Positions 34,301 through 49,404 are shown, counted from the stretch's first letter. The stretch: 64,000 nt of DNA from Osmia lignaria lignaria (GCF_051020975.1 NW_027478160.1:890001-954000); one strand, 5' to 3'. Notes: generated by a model not told the origin, from the sequence alone. Translations and numbers: made by a program.

Positions 34301-37104
34301 AGATATTTAAAAGTTCCGAAGCCGCACCAACATAATAGAGATACAGAAACACCGTGGCCCCTTTCTTTGAGATAACTCTGCACTATTGCGAGCTGCAAAT
34401 GCCACTTCCAGCTTAGCTGTGCAGAAGAAGAACAACAAGAAGAAGAAATATCGCGAAATATGTCCGTCAGGCCCCTTCCCTTGAGATAAATCTGCAAATA
34501 TCTCGGAAACGAAGAGAGCTATGGCAAAATGTTAAGAGACCTTTTTTGTAGAGAATTAAGTTTCCTACTTTTCATGTTCTATGATATTTTTTGATCAGAT
34601 GCGTAGTTCTCGAGATATATCAAGATATTTAAAAGTTCCGAAGCCGCACCAACATAATAGAGATACAGAAACACCGTGGCCCCTTTCTTTGATATAACTC
34701 TGCACTATTGCGAGCTGTAAATGCCACTTCCAGCTTAGCTGTGCAGAAGAAGAACAACAAGAAGAAGAAATATCTCGAAATATGTCCGTCAGGCCCCTTC
34801 CCTTGAGATATATCTGCAAATATCTCGGAAACGAAGTGACCTATGGCAAAATGTTAAGAGACCTTTTTTGTAGAGAATTATGTTTCCTACAATTTAGGTT
34901 CTATGATATTTTTTGATCAGAAGCGTAGTTTTCGAGATATATCGAGATATTTAAAAGTTCCGAAGCCGCACCAACATAATAGGGATACAGAAACACCGTG
35001 GCCCCTTTCTTTGAGATAACTCTGCACTAGTGCGAGCCGCAGATGCCACTTCCAGCTTAGCTGTGCAGAAGGAGAACAACAAGAAGAAGAAATATCTCGA
35101 AATATGTCCGTCAGGCCCCTTCCCTTGAGATAAATCTGCAAATATCTCGGAAACGAAGCGAGCTATGGCAAAATGTTAAGAGACCTTTTTTGTAGAGAAT
35201 TAAGTTTCCTACTTTTTATCTTCTATGATATTTTTTGATCAGATGCGTAGTTCTCGAGATATATCAAGATATTTAAAAGTTCCGAAGCCGCACCAACATA
35301 ATAGAGATACAGAAACACCGTGGCCCCTCTCTTTGAGATAACTCTGCACTATTGCGAGCTGGAAATGCCACTTCCAGTTTAGCTGTGCAGAAGAAGAACA
35401 ACAAGAAGAAGAAATATCTCGAAATATGTCCGTTAGGCCCCTTCCCTTGAGATAAATCTGCAAATATCTCGGAAACGAAGCGAGCTATGGCAAAATGTTA
35501 AGAGACCTTTTTTGTAGAGAATTATGTTTCCTACAATTTATGTTCTATGATATTTTTTGATCAGAAGCGTAGTTTTCGAGATATATCGAGATATTTAAAA
35601 GTTCCGAAGCCGCACCAACATAATAGAGATACAGAAACACCGTGGCCCCTTTCTTTGAGATAACTCTGCACTATTGCGAGCTGCAAATGCCACTTCCAGC
35701 TTAGCTGTGCAGAGGAAGAACAACAAGAAGAAGAAATATCTCGAAATATGTCCGTCAGGCCAGTTCCTTTGAGCTGAATCTGCAAATATCTCGGAAACGA
35801 AGCGAGCTATGGCAAAATGTTAAGAGACGTTTTTTGTAGAGAATTATGTTTCCTACAATTTATGTTCTATGATATTTTTTGATCAGAAGCGTAGTTTTCG
35901 AGATATATCGAGATATTTAAAAGTTCCGAAGCCGCACCAACATAATAGAGATACAGAAACACCGTGGCCCCTTTCTTTGAGATAACTCTGCACTATTGCG
36001 AGCTGCAAATGCCACTTCCAGCTTAGCTGTGCAGAAGAAGAACAACAAGAAGAAGAAATATCGCGAAATATGTCCGTCAGGCCCCTTCCCTTGAGATAAA
36101 TCTGCAAATATCTCGGAAACGAAGAGAGCTATGGCAAAATGTTAAGAGACCTTTTTTGTAGAGAATTAAGTTTCCTACTTTTTATCTTCTATGATATTTT
36201 TTGATCAGATGCGTAGTTCTCGAGATATATCAAGATATTTAAAAGTTCCGAAGCCGCACCAACATAATAGAGATACAGAAACACCGTGGTCCCTTTCTTT
36301 GAGATAACTCTGCACTATTGCGAGCTGTAAATGCCACTTCCAGTTTAGCTGTGCAGAAGAAGAACAACAAGAAGAAGAAATATCTCGAAATATGTCCGTC
36401 AGGCCCCTTCCCTTGAGATATATCTGCAAATATCTCGGAAACGAAGCGAGCTATGGCAAAATGTTAAGAGACCTTTTTTGTAGAGAATTAAGTTTCCTAC
36501 TTTTTATGTTCTATGATATTTTTCGATCAGAGGCGTAGTTCTCGAGATATATCAAGATATTTAAAAGTTCCGAAGCCGCACCAACATAATAGAGATACAG
36601 AAACACCGTGGCCCCTTTCTTTGAGATAACTCTGCACTATTGCGAGCTGTAAATGCCACTTCCAGTTTAGCTGTGCAGAAGAAGAACAACAAGAAGAAGA
36701 AATATCTCGAAATATGTCCGTCAGGCCCCTTCCCTTGAGATATATCTGCAAATATCTCGGAAACGAAGCGAGCTATGGCAAAATGTTAAGAGACCTTTTT
36801 TGTAGAGAATTAAGTTTCCTACTTTTTATGTTCTATGATATTTTTCGATCAGAGGCGTAGTTCTCGAGATATATCAAGATATTTAAAAGTTCCGAAGCCG
36901 CACCAACATAATAGAGATACAGAAACACCGTGGCCCCTTTCTTTGAGATAACTCTGCACTATTGCGAGCTGTAAATGCCACTTCCAGTGTAGCTGTGCAG
37001 AAGAAGAACAACAAGAAGAAGAAATATCTCGAAATATGTCCGTCAGGCCCCTTCCCTTGAGATAAATCTGCAAATATCTCGGAAACGAAGCGAGCTATGG
37101 CAAA
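31373..37104. repeat. Mostly irregular monomers with a partial 1610-bp repeat
   Basis: About 18 in-register monomers of mixed class lie here. A partial five-monomer periodicity is visible: the CCAGTTCCTTTGAGCTGAAT ending near 34150 and 35760, the ATCGCGAAATATG near 34450 and 36060 and GAAGAGAGC near 34511 and 36121 are each 1610 bp apart. GCAGAGGAAG recurs near 32167, 32811 and 33455, two monomers apart. The last three monomers (36203-37104) resemble one another and carry CTGTAAATGCCACTTCCAGT. Private changes such as CGAGATTTTTAAAAG near 31405 are common. Confidence 0.78.
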
Positions 37105-40100
37105 ATGTTTAGAGACCTCTCTTGTAGAGAATTAAGTTTCCTACTTTTTATGTAGTATGATATTTTTTGATCAGATGCGTAGTTCTCGAGATATATCAAG
37201 ATATTTAAAAGTTCCGAAGCCGCACCAACATAACAGAGATACAGAAACACCGTGGCCCCTTTCTTTGAGATAACTCTGCACTATTGCGCGCTGCAAATGC
37301 CACTTCCAGCTTAGCTGTGCAGAAGAAGAACAACAAGAAGAAGAAATATCTCGAAATATGTCCGTCAGGCCCCTTCCCCTAAGATAAATCTGCAAATATC
37401 TCGGAAACGAAGCGAGCTATGGCAAAATGTTAAGAGACCTTTTTTGTAGAGAATTAAGTTTCCTACTTTTTATGTTCTATCATATTTTTCGATCAGAGGC
37501 GTAGTTCTCGAGATATATCAAGATATTTAAAAGTTCCGAAGCCGCACCAACATAATAGAGATACGGAAACACCGTGGCCCCTTTCTTTGAGATAACTCTG
37601 CACTATTGCGAGCTGTAAATGCCACTTCCAGTTTAGCTGTGCAGAAGAAGAACAACAAGAAGAAGAAATATCTCGAAATATGTCCGTCAGGCCCCTTCCC
37701 TTGAGATGTATCTGCAAATATCTCGGAAACGAAGCGAGCTATGGCAAAATGTTAAGAGACCTTTTTTGTAGAGAATTAAGTTTCCTACTTTTTATGTTCT
37801 ATGATATTTTTCGATCAGAGGCGTAGTTCTCGAGATATATCAAGATATTTAAAAGTTCCGAAGCCGCACCAACATAATAGAGATACAGAAACACCGTGGC
37901 CCCTTTCTTTGAGATAACTCTGCACTATTGCGAGCTGTAAATGCCACTTCCAGTGTAGCTGTGCAGAAGAAGAACAACAAGAAGAAGAAATATCTCGAAA
38001 TATGTCCGTCAGGCCCCTTCCCTTGAGATGTATCTGCAAATATCTCGGAAATGAGGCGAGCTATGGCAAAATGTTAAGAGACCTTTTTTGTAGAGAATTA
38101 TGTTTCCTACAATTTATGTTCTATGATATTTTTTGATCAGAAGCGTAGTTTTCGAGATATATCGAGATATTTAAAAGTTCCGAAGCCGCACCAACATAAT
38201 AGAGATACAGAAACACCGTGGCCCCTTTCTTTGAGATAACTCTGCACTAGTGCGAGCCGCAAATGCCACTTCCAGCTTAGCTGTGCAGAAGAAGAACAAC
38301 AAGAAGAAGAAATATCTCGAAATATGTCCGACAGGCCCCTTCCCTTGAGATAAATCTGCAAATATCTCGGAAACGAAGCGAGCTATGGCGAAATGTTAAG
38401 AGACCTTTTTTGTAGAGAATTAAGTTTCCTACTTTTTACCTTCTATGATATTTTTTGATCAGATGCGTAGTTCTCGAGATATATCAAGATATCTAAAAGT
38501 TCCGAAGCCGCACCAACATAATAAAGATACAGACACACCGTGGCCCCTCTCTTTGAGATAACTCTGCACTATTGCGAGCTGCAAATGCCACTTCCAGCTT
38601 AGCTGTGCAGAAGAAGAACAACAAGAAGAAGAAATATCTCGAAATATGTCCGTCAGGCCCCTTCCCTTGAGATAAATCTGCAAATATCTCGGAAACGAAG
38701 CGAGCTATGGCAAAATGTTTAGAGACCTCTCTTGTAGAGAATTAAGTTTCCTACTTTTTATGTAGTATGATATTTTTTGATCAGATGCGTAGTTCTCGAG
38801 ATATATCAAGATATTTAAAAGTTCCGAAGCCGCACCAACATAACAGAGATACAGAAACACCGTGGCCCCTTTCTTTGAGATAACTCTGCACTATTGCGCG
38901 CTGCAAATGCCACTTCCAGCTTAGCTGTGCAGAAGAAGAACAACAAGAAGAAGAAATATCTCGAAATATGTCCGTCAGGCCCCTTCCCCTAAGATAAATC
39001 TGCAAATATCTCGGAAACGAAGCGAGCTATGGCAAAATGTTAAGAGACCTTTTTTGTAGAGAATTAAGTTTCCTACTTTTTATGTTCTATCATATTTTTC
39101 GATCAGAGGCGTAGTTCTCGAGATATATCAAGATATTTAAAAGTTCCGAAGCCGCACCAACATAATAGAGATACGGAAACACCGTGGCCCCTTTCTTTGA
39201 GATAACTCTGCACTATTGCGAGCTGTAAATGCCACTTCCAGTTTAGCTGTGCAGAAGAAGAACAACAAGAAGAAGAAATATCTCGAAATATGTCCGTCAG
39301 GCCCCTTCCCTTGAGATGTATCTGCAAATATCTCGGAAACGAAGCGAGCTATGGCAAAATGTTAAGAGACCTTTTTTGTAGAGAATTAAGTTTCCTACTT
39401 TTTATGTTCTATGATATTTTTCGATCAGAGGCGTAGTTCTCGAGATATATCAAGATATTTAAAAGTTCCGAAGCCGCACCAACATAATAGAGATACAGAA
39501 ACACCGTGGCCCCTTTCTTTGAGATAACTCTGCACTATTGCGAGCTGTAAATGCCACTTCCAGTGTAGCTGTGCAGAAGAAGAACAACAAGAAGAAGAAA
39601 TATCTCGAAATATGTCCGTCAGGCCCCTTCCCTTGAGATGTATCTGCAAATATCTCGGAAATGAGGCGAGCTATGGCAAAATGTTAAGAGACCTTTTTTG
39701 TAGAGAATTATGTTTCCTACAATTTATGTTCTATGATATTTTTTGATCAGAAGCGTAGTTTTCGAGATATATCGAGATATTTAAAAGTTCCGAAGCCGCA
39801 CCAACATAATAGAGATACAGAAACACCGTGGCCCCTTTCTTTGAGATAACTCTGCACTAGTGCGAGCCGCAAATGCCACTTCCAGCTTAGCTGTGCAGAA
39901 GAAGAACAACAAGAAGAAGAAATATCTCGAAATATGTCCGACAGGCCCCTTCCCTTGAGATAAATCTGCAAATATCTCGGAAACGAAGCGAGCTATGGCG
40001 AAATGTTAAGAGACCTTTTTTGTAGAGAATTAAGTTTCCTACTTTTTACCTTCTATGATATTTTTTGATCAGATGCGTAGTTCTCGAGATATATCAAGAT

Positions 40101-40769
40101 ATCTAAAAGTTCCGAAGCCGCACCAACATAATAAAGATACAGACACACCGTGGCCCCTCTCTTTGAGATAACTCTGCACTATTGCGAGCTGCAAATGCCA
40201 CTTCCAGCTTAGCTGTGCAGAAGAAGAACAACAAGAAGAAGAAATATCTCGAAATATGTCCGTCAGGCCCCTTCCCTTGAGATAAATCTGCAAATATCTC
40301 GGAAACGAAGCGAGCTATGGCAAAATGTTTAGAGACCTCTCTTGTAGAGAATTAAGTTTCCTACTTTTTATGTAGTATGATATTTTTTGATCAGATGCGT
40401 AGTTCTCGAGATATATCAAGATATTTAAAAGTTCCGAAGCCGCACCAACATAACAGAGATACAGAAACACCGTGGCCCCTTTCTTTGAGATAACTCTGCA
40501 CTATTGCGCGCTGCAAATGCCACTTCCAGCTTAGCTGTGCAGAAGAAGAACAACAAGAAGAAGAAATATCTCGAAATATGTCCGTCAGGCCCCTTCCCCT
40601 AAGATAAATCTGCAAATATCTCGGAAACGAAGCGAGCTATGGCAAAATGTTAAGAGACCTTTTTTGTAGAGAATTAAGTTTCCTACTTTTTATGTTCTAT
40701 CATATTTTTCGATCAGAGGCGTAGTTCTCGAGATATATCAAGATATTTAAAAGTTCCGAAGCCGCACCA
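37105..40769. repeat. HOR-D: 5-mer, 1610 bp, 2.3 copies
   Basis: Copies are about 37105-38714, 38715-40324 and 40325-40769. Markers at 1610-bp spacing include GACCTCTCTTGTAGAG (about 37114, 38724 and 40334), CATAACAGAGAT, CTATCATATTTTTCG (about 37478, 39088 and 40698), GAGATGTATC, GAAATGAGGCG, TTTTTACCTTC and ATAAAGATACAGACACACC. The third copy stops at 40769, where GCACCAACATAATAG becomes GCACCAGCATAATAG and ATACGGAAAC becomes ATACAGAAAC. The second copy overlaps the start of the 6440-bp unit below. Confidence 0.9.
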
Positions 40770-41032
40770 GCATAATAGAGATACAGAAACACCGTGGCCC
40801 CTTTCTTTGAGATAACTCTGCACTATTGCGAGCTGTAAATGCCACTTCCAGTTTAGCTGTGCAGAAGAAGAACAACAAGAAGAAGAAATATCCCGAAATA
40901 TGTCCGTCAGGCCCCTTCCCTTGAGATAAATCTGCAAATATCTCGGAAACGAAGCGAGCTACGGCAAAATGTTAAGAGACCTTTTTTGTAGAGAATTAAG
41001 TTTCCCACTTTTTATGTTCTATGATATTTTTT

Positions 41033-41676
41033 GATCAGATGCGTAGTTCTCGAGATATATCAAGATATTTAAAAGTTCCGAAGCCGCACCAACATAATAG
41101 AGATACAGAAACACCGTGGCCCCTTTCTTTGAGATAACTCTGCACTATTGCGAGTTGTAAATGCCCCTTCCAGTTTAGCTGTGCAGAAGAAGAACAACGA
41201 GAAGAAGAAATATCTCGAAATATGTCCGTCAGGCCCCTTCCCTTGAGATAAATCTGCAAATATCTCGGAAACGAAGCGAGCTATGGCAAAATGTTAAGAG
41301 ACCTTTTTTGTAGAGAATTAAGTTTCCCACTTTTTATGTTCTATGATATTTTTTGATCAGATGCGTAGTTCTCGAGATATATCAAGATATTTAAAAGTTC
41401 CGAAGCCGCACCAACATAATAGAGATACAGAAACACCGTGGCCCCTTTCTTTGAGATAACTCTGCACTATTGCGAGCTGTAAATGCCACTTCCAGTTTAG
41501 CTGTGCAGAAGAAGAACAACGAGAAGAAGAAATATCTCGAAATATGTCCGTCAGGCCCCTTCCCTTGAGATAAATCTGCAAATATCTCGGAAACGAAGCG
41601 AGCTATGGCAAAATGTTAAGAGACCTTTTTTGTAGAGAATTAAGTTTCCTACTTTTTATGTTCTATGATATTTTTC
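41033..41676. repeat. Adjacent near-identical monomer pair
   Basis: Two consecutive monomers (41033-41354 and 41355-41676) share AACAACGAGAAG and are each preceded by TTTCCCACTTTTTATG, changes seen elsewhere only in the 6440-bp duplicate (47473-48116). They differ by GAGTTGTAAATGCCCC in the first. This is a single-monomer duplication, the smallest amplification step visible in the array. Confidence 0.75.
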
Positions 41677-42964
41677 GATCAGAGGCGTAGTTCTCGAGAT
41701 ATATCAAGATATTTAAAAGTTCCGAAGCCGCACCAACATAATAGAGATACAGAAACACCGTGGCCCCTTTCTTTGAGATAACTCTGCACTAGTGCGAGCC
41801 GCAAATGCCACTTCCAGCTTAGCTGTGCAGAAGGAGACCAACAAGAAGAAGAAATATCTCGAAATATGTCCGTCAGGCCCCTTCCCTTGAGATAAATCTG
41901 CAAATATCTCGGAAACCAAGCGAGCTATGGCAAAATGTTAAGAGACCTTTTTTGTAGAGAATTAAGTTTCCTACTTTTTATGTTCTATGATATTTTTTGA
42001 TCAGATGCGTTGTTCTCGAGATATATCAAGATATTTAAAACTTCCGAAGCCGCACCAAGATAATAGAGATACAGAAACACCGTGGCCCCTTTCTTTGAGA
42101 TAACTCTGCACTATTGCGAGCTGCAAATGCCACTTCCAGCTTAGCTGTGCAGAAGAAGAACAACAAGAAGAAGAAATATCTCGAAATATGTCTGTCAGGC
42201 CCCTTCCCTTGAGATATATCTGCAAATATCTCGGAAACGAAACGAGCTATGGCAAAATGTTGAGAGACCTTTTTTGTAGAGAATTAAGTTTCCTACTTTT
42301 TATGTTCTATGATATTTTTTGATCGGATGCGTAGTTCTCGAGATATATCAAGATATTTAAAAGTTCCGAAGCCGCACCAACATAATATAGATACAGAAAC
42401 ACCGTGGCCCCTTTCTTTGAGACAACTCTGCACTATTGCGCGCTACAAATGCCACTTCCAGCTTAGCTGTGCAGAAGAAGAACAACAAGAAGAAGAAGCA
42501 TCTCGAAATATGTCCGTCAGGCCCCTTCCCTTGAGATAAATCTGCAAATATCTCGGAAACGAAGCGAGCTATGGCAAAATGTTTAGAGACCTTTCTTGTA
42601 AAGAATTAACTTTCCTACTTTTTATGTAGTATGATATTTTTTGATCAGATGCGTAGTTCTCGAGATATATCAAGATATTTAAAAGTTCCGAAGCCGCACC
42701 AACATAATAGAGATACAGAAACACCGTGGCCCCTTTCTTTGAGATAACTCTGCACTATTGCGCGCTGCAAATGCCACTTCCAGCTTAGCTGTGCAGAAGA
42801 AGAACAACAAGAAGAAGAAATATCTCGAAATATGTCCGTCAGGCCCCTTCCCTTGAGATAAATCTGCAAATATCTCGGAAACGAAGCGAGCTATGGCAAA
42901 ATGTTAAGAGACGTTTTTTGTAGAGAATTAAGTTTCCTACTTTTTATGTTCTATGATATTTTTC

Positions 42965-45762
42965 GATCAGAGGCGTAGTTCTCGAGATATATCAAGATAT
43001 TTAAAAGTTCCGAAGCCGCACCAACATAATAGAGATACAGAAACACCGTGGCCCCATTCTTTGAGATAACTCTGCACTATTGCGCGCTGCAAATGCCACT
43101 TCCAGCTTAGCTGTGCAGAAGAAGAACAACAAGAAGAAGAAATATCTCGAAATATGTCCGTCAGGCCCCTTCCCTTGAGATAAATCTGCAAATATCTCGG
43201 AAACGAAGCGAGCTATGGCAAAATGTTAACAAACGTTTTTTGTAGAGAATTAAGTTTCCTACTTTTTATGTTCTATGATATTTTTCGATCAGAGGCGTAG
43301 TTCTCGAGATATATCAAGATATTTAAAAGTTCCGAAGCCGCACCAACATAATAGAGATACAGAAACACCGTGGCCCCTTTCTTTGAGATAACTCTGCACT
43401 ATTGCGAGCTGTAAATGCCACTTCCAGCTTAGCTGTGCAGAAGAAGAACAACAAGAAGAAGAAATATCTCGAAATATGTCCGTCAGGCCCCTTCCCTTGA
43501 GATATATCTGCAAATATCTCGAAAACGAAGCGAGCTATGGCAAAATGTTAAGAGACCTTTTTTGTAGAGAATTATGTTTCCTACAATCTATGTTCTATGA
43601 TATTTTTTGATCAGAAGCGTAGTTTTCGAGATATATCGAGATATTTAAAAGTTCCGAAGCCGCACCAACATAATAGAGATACAGAAACACCGTGGCCCCT
43701 TTCTTTGAGATAACTCTGCACTAGTGCGAGCCGCAAATGCCACTTCCAGCTTAGCTGTGCAGAAGAAGAACAACAAGAAGAAGAAATATCTCGAAATATG
43801 TCCGTCAGGCCCCTTCCCTTGAGATAAATCTGCAAATATCTCGGAAACGAAGCGAGCTATGGCAAAATGTTAAGAGACGTTTTTTGTACAGAATTAAGTT
43901 TCCTACTTTTTATGTTCTATGATATTTTTCGATCAGAGGCGTAGTTCTCGAGATATATCAAGATATTTAAAAGTTCCGAAGCCGCACCAACATAATAGAG
44001 ATACAGAAACACCGTGGCCCCATTCTTTGAGATAACTCTGCACTATTGCGCGCTGCAAATGCCACTTCCAGCTTAGCTGTGCAGAAGAAGAACAACAAGA
44101 AGAAGAAATATCTCGAAATATGTCCGTCAGGCCCCTTCCCTTGAGATAAATCTGCAAATATCTCGGAAACGAAGCGAGCTATGGCAAAATGTTAACAGAC
44201 GTTTTTTGTAGAGAATTAAGTTTCCTACTTTTTATGTTCTATGATATTTTTCGATCAGAGGCGTAGTTCTCGAGATATATCAAGATATTTAAAAGTTCCG
44301 AAGCCGCACCAACATAATAGAGATACAGAAACACCGTGGCCCCTTTCTTTGAGATAACTCTGCACTATTGCGAGCTGTAAATGCCACTTCCAGCTTAGCT
44401 GTGCAGAAGAAGAACAACAAGAAGAAGAAATATCTCGAAATATGTCCGTCAGGCCCCTTCCCTTGAGATATATCTGCAAATATCTCGAAAACGAAGCGAG
44501 CTATGGCAAAATGTTAAGAGACCTTTTTTGTAGAGAATTATGTTTCCTACAATCTATGTTCTATGATATTTTTTGATCAGAAGCGTAGTTTTCGAGATAT
44601 ATCGAGATATTTAAAAGTTCCGAAGCCGCACCAACATAATAGAGATACAGAAACACCGTGGCCCCTTTCTTTGAGATAACTCTGCACTAGTGCGAGCCGC
44701 AAATGCCACTTCCAGCTTAGCTGTGCAGAAGAAGAACAACAAGAAGAAGAAATATCTCGAAATATGTCCGTCAGGCCCCTTCCCTTGAGATAAATATGCA
44801 AATATCTCGGAAACGAAGCGAGCTATGGCAAAATGTTAAGAGACGTTTTTTGTACAGAATTAAGTTTCCTACTTTTTATGTTCTATGATATTTTTCGATC
44901 AGAGGCGTAGTTCTCGAGATATATCAAGATATTTAAAAGTTCCGAAGCCGCACCAACATAATAGAGATACAGAAACACCGTGGCCCCATTCTTTGAGATA
45001 ACTCTGCACTATTGCGCGCTGCAAATGCCACTTCCAGCGTAGCTGTGCAGAAGAAGAACAACAAGAAGAAGAAATATCTCGAAATATGTCCGTCAGGCCC
45101 CTTCCCTTGAGATAAATCTGCAAATATCTCGGAAACGAAGCGAGCTATGGCAAAATGTTAACAGAAGTTTTTTGTAGAGAATTAAGTTTCCTACTTTTTA
45201 TGTTCTATGATATTTTTCGATCAGAGGCGTAGTTCTCGAGATATATCAAGATATTTAAAAGTTCCGAAGCCGCACCAACATAATAGAGATACAGAAACAC
45301 CGTGGCCCCTTTCTTTGAGATAACTCTGCACTATTGCGAGCTGTAAATGCCACTTCCAGCTTAGCTGTGCAGAAGAAGAACAACAAGAAGAAGAAATATC
45401 TCGAAATATGTCCGTCAGGCCCCTTCCCTTGAGATATATCTGCAAATATCTCGGAAACGAAGCGAGCTATGGCAAAATGTTAAGAGACCTTTTTTGTAGA
45501 GAATTATGTTTCCTACAATCCATGTTCTATGATATTTTTTTATCAGAAGCGTAGTTTTCGAGATATATCGAGATATTTAAAAGTTCCGAAGCCGCACCAA
45601 CATAATAGAGATACAGAAACACCGTGGCCCCTTTCTTTGAGATAACTCTGCACTAGTGCGAGCCGCAAATGCCACCTCCAGCTTAGCTGTGCAGAAGAAG
45701 AACAACAAGAAGAAGAAATATCTCGAAATATGTCCGTCAGGCCCCTTCCCTTGAGATGTATC
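42965..45762. repeat. 3-mer HOR, 966 bp, 3 copies (inside 20-mer copy 1)
   Basis: Units begin at 42965, 43931 and 44897. Each holds a gamma monomer with GGCCCCATTC and GCGCGCTGC, a gamma monomer with AGCTGTAAATG, and an alpha monomer with CACTAGTGCGAGCC. Small differences order the units: AACAAACG, AACAGACG and AACAGAAG after the first monomer of each, and CAATCTATG, CAATCTATG and CAATCCATG before the third. Confidence 0.88.
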
Positions 45763-48700
45763 TGCAAATATCTCGGAAACGAAGCGAGCTATGGCAAAAT
45801 GTTAAGAGACCTTTTTTGTAGAGAATTAAGTTTCCTACTTTTTATGTTCTATGATATTTTTCGATCAGAGGCGTAGTTCTCGAGATATATCAAGATATTT
45901 AAAAGTTCCGAAGCCGCACCAACATAATAGAGATACAGAAACACCGTGGCCCCTTTCTTTGAGATAACTCTGCACTATTGCGAGCTGTAAATGCCACTTC
46001 CAGTGTAGCTGTGCAGAAGAAGAACAACAAGAAGAAGAAATATCTCGAAATATGTCCGTCAGGCCCCTTCCCTTGAGATGTATCTGCAAATATCTCGGAA
46101 ATGAGGCGAGCTATGGCAAAATGTTAAGAGACCTTTTTTGTAGAGAATTATGTTTCCTACAATTTATGTTCTATGATATTTTTTGATCAGAAGCGTAGTT
46201 TTCGAGATATATCGAGATATTTAAAAGTTCCGAAGCCGCACCAACATAATAGAGATACAGAAACACCGTGGCCCCTTTCTTTGAGATAACTCTGCACTAG
46301 TGCGAGCCGCAAATGCCACTTCCAGCTTAGCTGTGCAGAAGAAGAACAACAAGAAGAAGAAATATCTCGAAATATGTCCGACAGGCCCCTTCCCTTGAGA
46401 TAAATCTGCAAATATCTCGGAAACGAAGCGAGCTATGGCGAAATGTTAAGAGACCTTTTTTGTAGAGAATTAAGTTTCCTACTTTTTACCTTCTATGATA
46501 TTTTTTGATCAGATGCGTAGTTCTCGAGATATATCAAGATATCTAAAAGTTCCGAAGCCGCACCAACATAATAAAGATACAGACACACCGTGGCCCCTCT
46601 CTTTGAGATAACTCTGCACTATTGCGAGCTGCAAATGCCACTTCCAGCTTAGCTGTGCAGAAGAAGAACAACAAGAAGAAGAAATATCTCGAAATATGTC
46701 CGTCAGGCCCCTTCCCTTGAGATAAATCTGCAAATATCTCGGAAACGAAGCGAGCTATGGCAAAATGTTTAGAGACCTCTCTTGTAGAGAATTAAGTTTC
46801 CTACTTTTTATGTAGTATGATATTTTTTGATCAGATGCGTAGTTCTCGAGATATATCAAGATATTTAAAAGTTCCGAAGCCGCACCAACATAACAGAGAT
46901 ACAGAAACACCGTGGCCCCTTTCTTTGAGATAACTCTGCACTATTGCGCGCTGCAAATGCCACTTCCAGCTTAGCTGTGCAGAAGAAGAACAACAAGAAG
47001 AAGAAATATCTCGAAATATGTCCGTCAGGCCCCTTCCCCTAAGATAAATCTGCAAATATCTCGGAAACGAAGCGAGCTATGGCAAAATGTTAAGAGACCT
47101 TTTTTGTAGAGAATTAAGTTTCCTACTTTTTATGTTCTATCATATTTTTCGATCAGAGGCGTAGTTCTCGAGATATATCAAGATATTTAAAAGTTCCGAA
47201 GCCGCACCAGCATAATAGAGATACAGAAACACCGTGGCCCCTTTCTTTGAGATAACTCTGCACTATTGCGAGCTGTAAATGCCACTTCCAGTTTAGCTGT
47301 GCAGAAGAAGAACAACAAGAAGAAGAAATATCCCGAAATATGTCCGTCAGGCCCCTTCCCTTGAGATAAATCTGCAAATATCTCGGAAACGAAGCGAGCT
47401 ACGGCAAAATGTTAAGAGACCTTTTTTGTAGAGAATTAAGTTTCCCACTTTTTATGTTCTATGATATTTTTTGATCAGATGCGTAGTTCTCGAGATATAT
47501 CAAGATATTTAAAAGTTCCGAAGCCGCACCAACATAATAGAGATACAGAAACACCGTGGCCCCTTTCTTTGAGATAACTCTGCACTATTGCGAGTTGTAA
47601 ATGCCCCTTCCAGTTTAGCTGTGCAGAAGAAGAACAACGAGAAGAAGAAATATCTCGAAATATGTCCGTCAGGCCCCTTCCCTTGAGATAAATCTGCAAA
47701 TATCTCGGAAACGAAGCGAGCTATGGCAAAATGTTAAGAGACCTTTTTTGTAGAGAATTAAGTTTCCCACTTTTTATGTTCTATGATATTTTTTGATCAG
47801 ATGCGTAGTTCTCGAGATATATCAAGATATTTAAAAGTTCCGAAGCCGCACCAACATAATAGAGATACAGAAACACCGTGGCCCCTTTCTTTGAGATAAC
47901 TCTGCACTATTGCGAGCTGTAAATGCCACTTCCAGTTTAGCTGTGCAGAAGAAGAACAACGAGAAGAAGAAATATCTCGAAATATGTCCGTCAGGCCCCT
48001 TCCCTTGAGATAAATCTGCAAATATCTCGGAAACGAAGCGAGCTATGGCAAAATGTTAAGAGACCTTTTTTGTAGAGAATTAAGTTTCCTACTTTTTATG
48101 TTCTATGATATTTTTCGATCAGAGGCGTAGTTCTCGAGATATATCAAGATATTTAAAAGTTCCGAAGCCGCACCAACATAATAGAGATACAGAAACACCG
48201 TGGCCCCTTTCTTTGAGATAACTCTGCACTAGTGCGAGCCGCAAATGCCACTTCCAGCTTAGCTGTGCAGAAGGAGACCAACAAGAAGAAGAAATATCTC
48301 GAAATATGTCCGTCAGGCCCCTTCCCTTGAGATAAATCTGCAAATATCTCGGAAACCAAGCGAGCTATGGCAAAATGTTAAGAGACCTTTTTTGTAGAGA
48401 ATTAAGTTTCCTACTTTTTATGTTCTATGATATTTTTTGATCAGATGCGTTGTTCTCGAGATATATCAAGATATTTAAAACTTCCGAAGCCGCACCAAGA
48501 TAATAGAGATACAGAAACACCGTGGCCCCTTTCTTTGAGATAACTCTGCACTATTGCGAGCTGCAAATGCCACTTCCAGCTTAGCTGTGCAGAAGAAGAA
48601 CAACAAGAAGAAGAAATATCTCGAAATATGTCTGTCAGGCCCCTTCCCTTGAGATATATCTGCAAATATCTCGGAAACGAAACGAGCTATGGCAAAATGT

Positions 48701-49404
48701 TGAGAGACCTTTTTTGTAGAGAATTAAGTTTCCTACTTTTTATGTTCTATGATATTTTTTGATCGGATGCGTAGTTCTCGAGATATATCAAGATATTTAA
48801 AAGTTCCGAAGCCGCACCAACATAATATAGATACAGAAACACCGTGGCCCCTTTCTTTGAGACAACTCTGCACTATTGCGCGCTACAAATGCCACTTCCA
48901 GCTTAGCTGTGCAGAAGAAGAACAACAAGAAGAAGAAGCATCTCGAAATATGTCCGTCAGGCCCCTTCCCTTGAGATAAATCTGCAAATATCTCGGAAAC
49001 GAAGCGAGCTATGGCAAAATGTTTAGAGACCTTTCTTGTAAAGAATTAACTTTCCTACTTTTTATGTAGTATGATATTTTTTGATCAGATGCGTAGTTCT
49101 CGAGATATATCAAGATATTTAAAAGTTCCGAAGCCGCACCAACATAATAGAGATACAGAAACACCGTGGCCCCTTTCTTTGAGATAACTCTGCACTATTG
49201 CGCGCTGCAAATGCCACTTCCAGCTTAGCTGTGCAGAAGAAGAACAACAAGAAGAAGAAATATCTCGAAATATGTCCGTCAGGCCCCTTCCCTTGAGATA
49301 AATCTGCAAATATCTCGGAAACGAAGCGAGCTATGGCAAAATGTTAAGAGACGTTTTTTGTAGAGAATTAAGTTTCCTACTTTTTATGTTCTATGATATT
49401 TTTC

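Noticed and set aside
45536..45547. Indel at the altered register site TTTTTTTATCAG
   Set aside because: It is a G to T substitution (TTGATCAG to TTTATCAG). Landmarks on both sides remain in phase at 322 bp, and the same change is present at 51976 in the duplicate.
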